A stretch of DNA of 33,618 bases from a virus. The notes under the pieces were generated by a model. That model was not told the DNA's origin, ran no database searches, and saw nothing but the letters and a program-made list of their open reading frames with translations. Positions 30,766 to 33,618 of this stretch are shown piece by piece (the stretch's first letter is position 1; each line of letters opens with the position of its first letter). Both the position numbers and the translations under genes were made by a program. The DNA is taken from positions 1 to 33,618 of the IMG/VR virus record IMGVR_UViG_3300042939_000350; one strand, written 5' to 3'.

Positions 30766-33447
30766 ATGCCCTTATTAGATGGCCCTTCATTAGGTGGTAA
30801 TGCCCGCCATGTCCTTCGGCAGTATGCTGAGGAAAATGCCCTTGCTCGTGGTCGTGGTGCAAATGCTGCTGGTACAGAGGAGTTTGGCGGTGGATGCCTT
30901 CGTGGGAGGTACAACAATCTTCGGGAGGTAATTCAGAACAACCCATCTCTTGTTGTAGTCCCTTCGATTATTAACGCAGGGAGTCTTTTTGTTCAGCGGC
31001 CTATATGCCGAACTAACTATTTGCCCAACAATTCGATGGCAGGGGCGACAGGTGGTGTGCTGCCGACAAATTGGAGCATAGCATCGCTCCCTGCTGGGAT
31101 AACTGTATCGTATAGCGCAAGTGGGACTGCCGTAGCTGCTGACGGCACTTCGGTCAATTACATTGATGTTACGGTGAGTGGAACGGCAGGGGCGACTGGT
31201 TTTCTGAATATCAGACCTAACCTATCTTCAAGCACTATTGCTGCCTTTGTCGGTCAATCTTGGAACACATCCGTTTACCTTCAGTTGATTAGCGGGTCTG
31301 TTGCGTCTGTTTCCCCCACATGGCAGCTTCAAGAGTTAAATTCATCACAAGGATTCCTTCAGGGGAGTAATATTACTGGATTAGGCTCTTTATCTGTTGG
31401 AGGGCCGTTTGAGAGGTACAATGTATCGAGGGTTTTTACGGACAGTGCAACGGCTTTCGTTACCTGCCGCTGGGGGCATGGCCTTACAAGCGGAACAGCG
31501 TACAACTACACCATTCGCATCGGCTCTCCGCAGTTGGAGAGATTTAGCGTACCTACGCCTATGATTGCTACCTCGACAGGAGCAGTTACTCGGCTTAATG
31601 AATCGACGAATGTAGTAGGACTTCCCCCTGACTTCACCGTGAGCCGCAATACCTCAGCGACACGCGTCAATAGTAGCGGCCTTATTGAAATAGCTAAGAC
31701 TAACTTGGCGTTGCAGAGTGCTGGCTTTCAAATTTCTGGAACGTGGTCGCCAACAAACATAACGGTAACGACTGGCTCGACGACTGCTTTTACTGCTCCT
31801 GATGGCTCAACTGATGCTGATTTATTAACGTCAACCGCAAGTGGCAGCGCAAGGATTATTCAGTCTTTTTCATTTGTATCAGGCACTACTTACACATATT
31901 CAGCTTTTGCGAAAGCAGGCAGTGGTTTCTTTGGATTAACGATGGAGAACGGAGGTGTTGCGAGTGGCGTGGCAGTCATCTGGAATTTGAACACTGGCGC
32001 ATTTGCGGTTAGCGGAGTCGTTGGCAGCGGATATACACTGCAATCGCAGGGCATTGAAAACTACGGAAATGGATGGTATCGTTGCAGAATGACTGTTCTT
32101 ATGAGCGTTTCGGTTGCTGGGAATATCCGTGCAAACACAAGTAACGGAACGATGACAAGTGCTGTCATTCAAAGCGACAACGGAAATAGTGCATACGTTT
32201 GGGGCGCACAACTCGAAGTGGGCTCATCTGCTTCTGAATACATTCCTACGACAACGGTTGCGAGGACAAGATTCGCTGGGGTAACTGTCGATGGCACTAT
32301 TGCAGCAAATATACCTCGAATTGACTGGCTGGGGCAGTCTTGCCCTGCCTTGTTGGTTGAGGCGAGTGCGAGCAACGGCATCTTGAACTCTACCGACACG
32401 ACAACAAATTGGACGTGTTGGTCAGGATTTACAAGCGGTGTCATTGATGTACTTGGTGTAAGTGGCGTCAATCTTCAGGTAAACACTTCAGGAAGTAACA
32501 TTGGCGCAGGTACTGGAAATGGTAATATTGCAAGAACAAACAATAATGTTGCGCTTGCGAGCGGTAGCACTTATACTCTTAGTTTTTTTATCAAGAAAAC
32601 AGGAGCGCACACAATTGGAGGTTATTATGCGTCAATAACTGGTGCAGCGTCAGGCGACCTTGGCGGTGGATTTAATGTAAGCGGTTCGTTTAGTAGCGGC
32701 TCAATTTACAACACAGCAGGCACAACAAACCGCATTCGAAGGGTTGAGCAATGGGGAACGGATGTTTACCGATGCTCGGAAACCTTTACGATGACGGCAA
32801 GCGGCACACTTACTACATTTAGATTGGCACCTGTTTCGGGGGTAACTTTAGCCTCACTAGCGGCAGTCGGCACTGAACTCGGCTTCGCTGCACCGCAGAT
32901 AGAACTCGGTGCATCTCCCACCAGTTTCATCCCCACAACGACAGCAGCAGTAAGCCGTGCCGCTGATGTCATCAGCGCATCGGGGGCGCTTGTGAGTTCG
33001 CTGATAGGCCAAACCGAGGGGGTTTTGTACTGCGAGTTTACACTAAGCTCAATAAGTGATGTTATAGTTGTCCCTAACGCCTATAATAGTGCTCAAAATT
33101 ACGTTGGCATTTTACACAATGGCACTAATTCATTGGTTTTGCGAATAAGATATAGATCGGGTGGTTCAAATTTGAATATCAATTTTACACAAGTAGCAAC
33201 AATAGGAACGACATATAAAGTGGCTATTGGCTATAAGTCAGGCGATAGCGCGGCTTTTGTCAACGGAGTGCAAGTAGGCAGTACAGACACAACGGCTTTT
33301 GCTTTTGAGAATCCGTTGACTTTAATTGAAATTTTAGTAAGACAGTTTTATAGCAGTGCTTTATTTGGCCCAAACCGCATACGCGCCGTTGCCCTCTACA
33401 CAACACGGCTATCTAACGACCAACTCGCCGAATTAACCCGACTATAA
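30766..33447 (+). CDS. Tail fibre/tailspike with three repeated modules
   Basis: This 893-residue protein has a small Ala/Gly-rich N-terminal region (1-75). Three similar beta modules follow at about 80-280, 310-505 and 528-750, each ending in a motif like AQLEVGSSASEYIPTTT (also QIELGASPTSFIPTTT, SPQLERFSVPTPMIATST). A C-terminal lectin-like (LamG/concanavalin-type) domain spans roughly 755-893. The modules resemble CBM-like carbohydrate-binding repeats, so surface-glycan binding is likely. No catalytic residues for polysaccharide cleavage stand out. Codon use in the second and third modules (GCG, AGC, CGC) differs from the first half, suggesting acquisition by recombination, as is common for receptor-binding genes. 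Confidence 0.8.
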   Translation: MPLLDGPSLGGNARHVLRQYAEENALARGRGANAAGTEEFGGGCLRGRYNNLREVIQNNPSLVVVPSIINAGSLFVQRPICRTNYLPNNSMAGATGGVLPTNWSIASLPAGITVSYSASGTAVAADGTSVNYIDVTVSGTAGATGFLNIRPNLSSSTIAAFVGQSWNTSVYLQLISGSVASVSPTWQLQELNSSQGFLQGSNITGLGSLSVGGPFERYNVSRVFTDSATAFVTCRWGHGLTSGTAYNYTIRIGSPQLERFSVPTPMIATSTGAVTRLNESTNVVGLPPDFTVSRNTSATRVNSSGLIEIAKTNLALQSAGFQISGTWSPTNITVTTGSTTAFTAPDGSTDADLLTSTASGSARIIQSFSFVSGTTYTYSAFAKAGSGFFGLTMENGGVASGVAVIWNLNTGAFAVSGVVGSGYTLQSQGIENYGNGWYRCRMTVLMSVSVAGNIRANTSNGTMTSAVIQSDNGNSAYVWGAQLEVGSSASEYIPTTTVARTRFAGVTVDGTIAANIPRIDWLGQSCPALLVEASASNGILNSTDTTTNWTCWSGFTSGVIDVLGVSGVNLQVNTSGSNIGAGTGNGNIARTNNNVALASGSTYTLSFFIKKTGAHTIGGYYASITGAASGDLGGGFNVSGSFSSGSIYNTAGTTNRIRRVEQWGTDVYRCSETFTMTASGTLTTFRLAPVSGVTLASLAAVGTELGFAAPQIELGASPTSFIPTTTAAVSRAADVISASGALVSSLIGQTEGVLYCEFTLSSISDVIVVPNAYNSAQNYVGILHNGTNSLVLRIRYRSGGSNLNINFTQVATIGTTYKVAIGYKSGDSAAFVNGVQVGSTDTTAFAFENPLTLIEILVRQFYSSALFGPNRIRAVALYTTRLSNDQLAELTRL

Positions 33448-33618
33448 ATGGCTACCTTCCGCAAATACGCCTTCCCCAACGAAGCGACATTCACCGCGCT
33501 ACCAGTGCCGCAAGGCTTCGCAGTGCCGCTGGGTGAAATAGAGGGAACTTACTGCGTCGACATCCTTTGGGATGCAGAGCCTGACCCGACCTACCTGCCC
33601 TATGAGTGCTGGCCTCCG
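33448..33618 (+). CDS. Start of a further virion gene, cut by window end
   Basis: The ATG overlaps no gene but abuts the fibre stop (TAAATG). The visible 57 codons read MATFRKYAFPNEATFTALPV and continue to PYECWPP without a stop. It is probably a small fibre or chaperone protein, as it follows the fibre directly. Composition is GC-rich like the end of the fibre gene. The 3' end lies outside the window. Confidence 0.6.
   Translation, partial: MATFRKYAFPNEATFTALPVPQGFAVPLGEIEGTYCVDILWDAEPDPTYLPYECWPP

Overview
This window is part of a double-stranded DNA tailed phage (or prophage) genome, most likely siphovirus-like, with a Bacteroidota host. The phage call rests on recognisable terminase, portal, major capsid, scaffold, tape-measure, tail-fibre, endolysin and holin-like genes. 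The host call is inference. It rests on recurring TAnnTTTG boxes, the -7 element of Bacteroidota primary-sigma promoters, just upstream of first genes of transcription units, on the scarcity of Shine-Dalgarno sequences, and on virion proteins of a type I associate with Bacteroidota phages. No chromosomal genes, tRNAs, rRNAs, CRISPR arrays, transposases or integrase are visible.

Left part (1-4790). Two low-complexity blocks (48-321) precede a short operon: a GS-fold amidoligase, a 22-residue membrane peptide and a class II glutamine amidotransferase, closed by a strong terminator. About 0.75 kb of non-coding DNA follows (2807-3550). It is packed with hairpins, a 13-bp inverted repeat and a 20-bp-period direct repeat beside AT-rich palindromes, and is a candidate replication origin or regulatory locus. 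Then come a small membrane ORF and a GT4-type glycosyltransferase with its own terminator.

Lysis and DNA-handling block (4800-6957). A holin-like protein and a short MazG-like protein lie on the plus strand. A DUF5872-like protein, an amidase endolysin and a metallophosphoesterase lie on the minus strand. A divergent promoter region (6878-6957) separates them from the packaging genes.

Packaging and tail block (6958-17828). Small and large terminase, two small proteins, a tail-chaperone-like pair with a possible -1 frameshift, tape measure, two large tail proteins and a probable major tail protein follow in tightly overlapping order, ending at a terminator.

Glycan island (17845-22293). Six overlapping or nearly abutting genes (three GT-A-like glycosyltransferases, an FkbM methyltransferase, a GT10/fucosyltransferase-like protein and a second, degenerate FkbM-like protein) sit between the tail and head modules. 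They probably modify virion or host-surface glycans.

Head and fibre block (22303-33618). A 12-codon leader peptide, portal with a DnaJ-like zinc motif, Mu F-like head protein, small acidic protein, scaffold, major capsid protein and terminator come first. Connector and neck proteins, fibre-associated proteins and an 893-residue fibre with three repeated modules follow. A gene cut by the window end closes the window. The tail-before-head order after the terminase differs from the usual terminase-portal-capsid-tail order.
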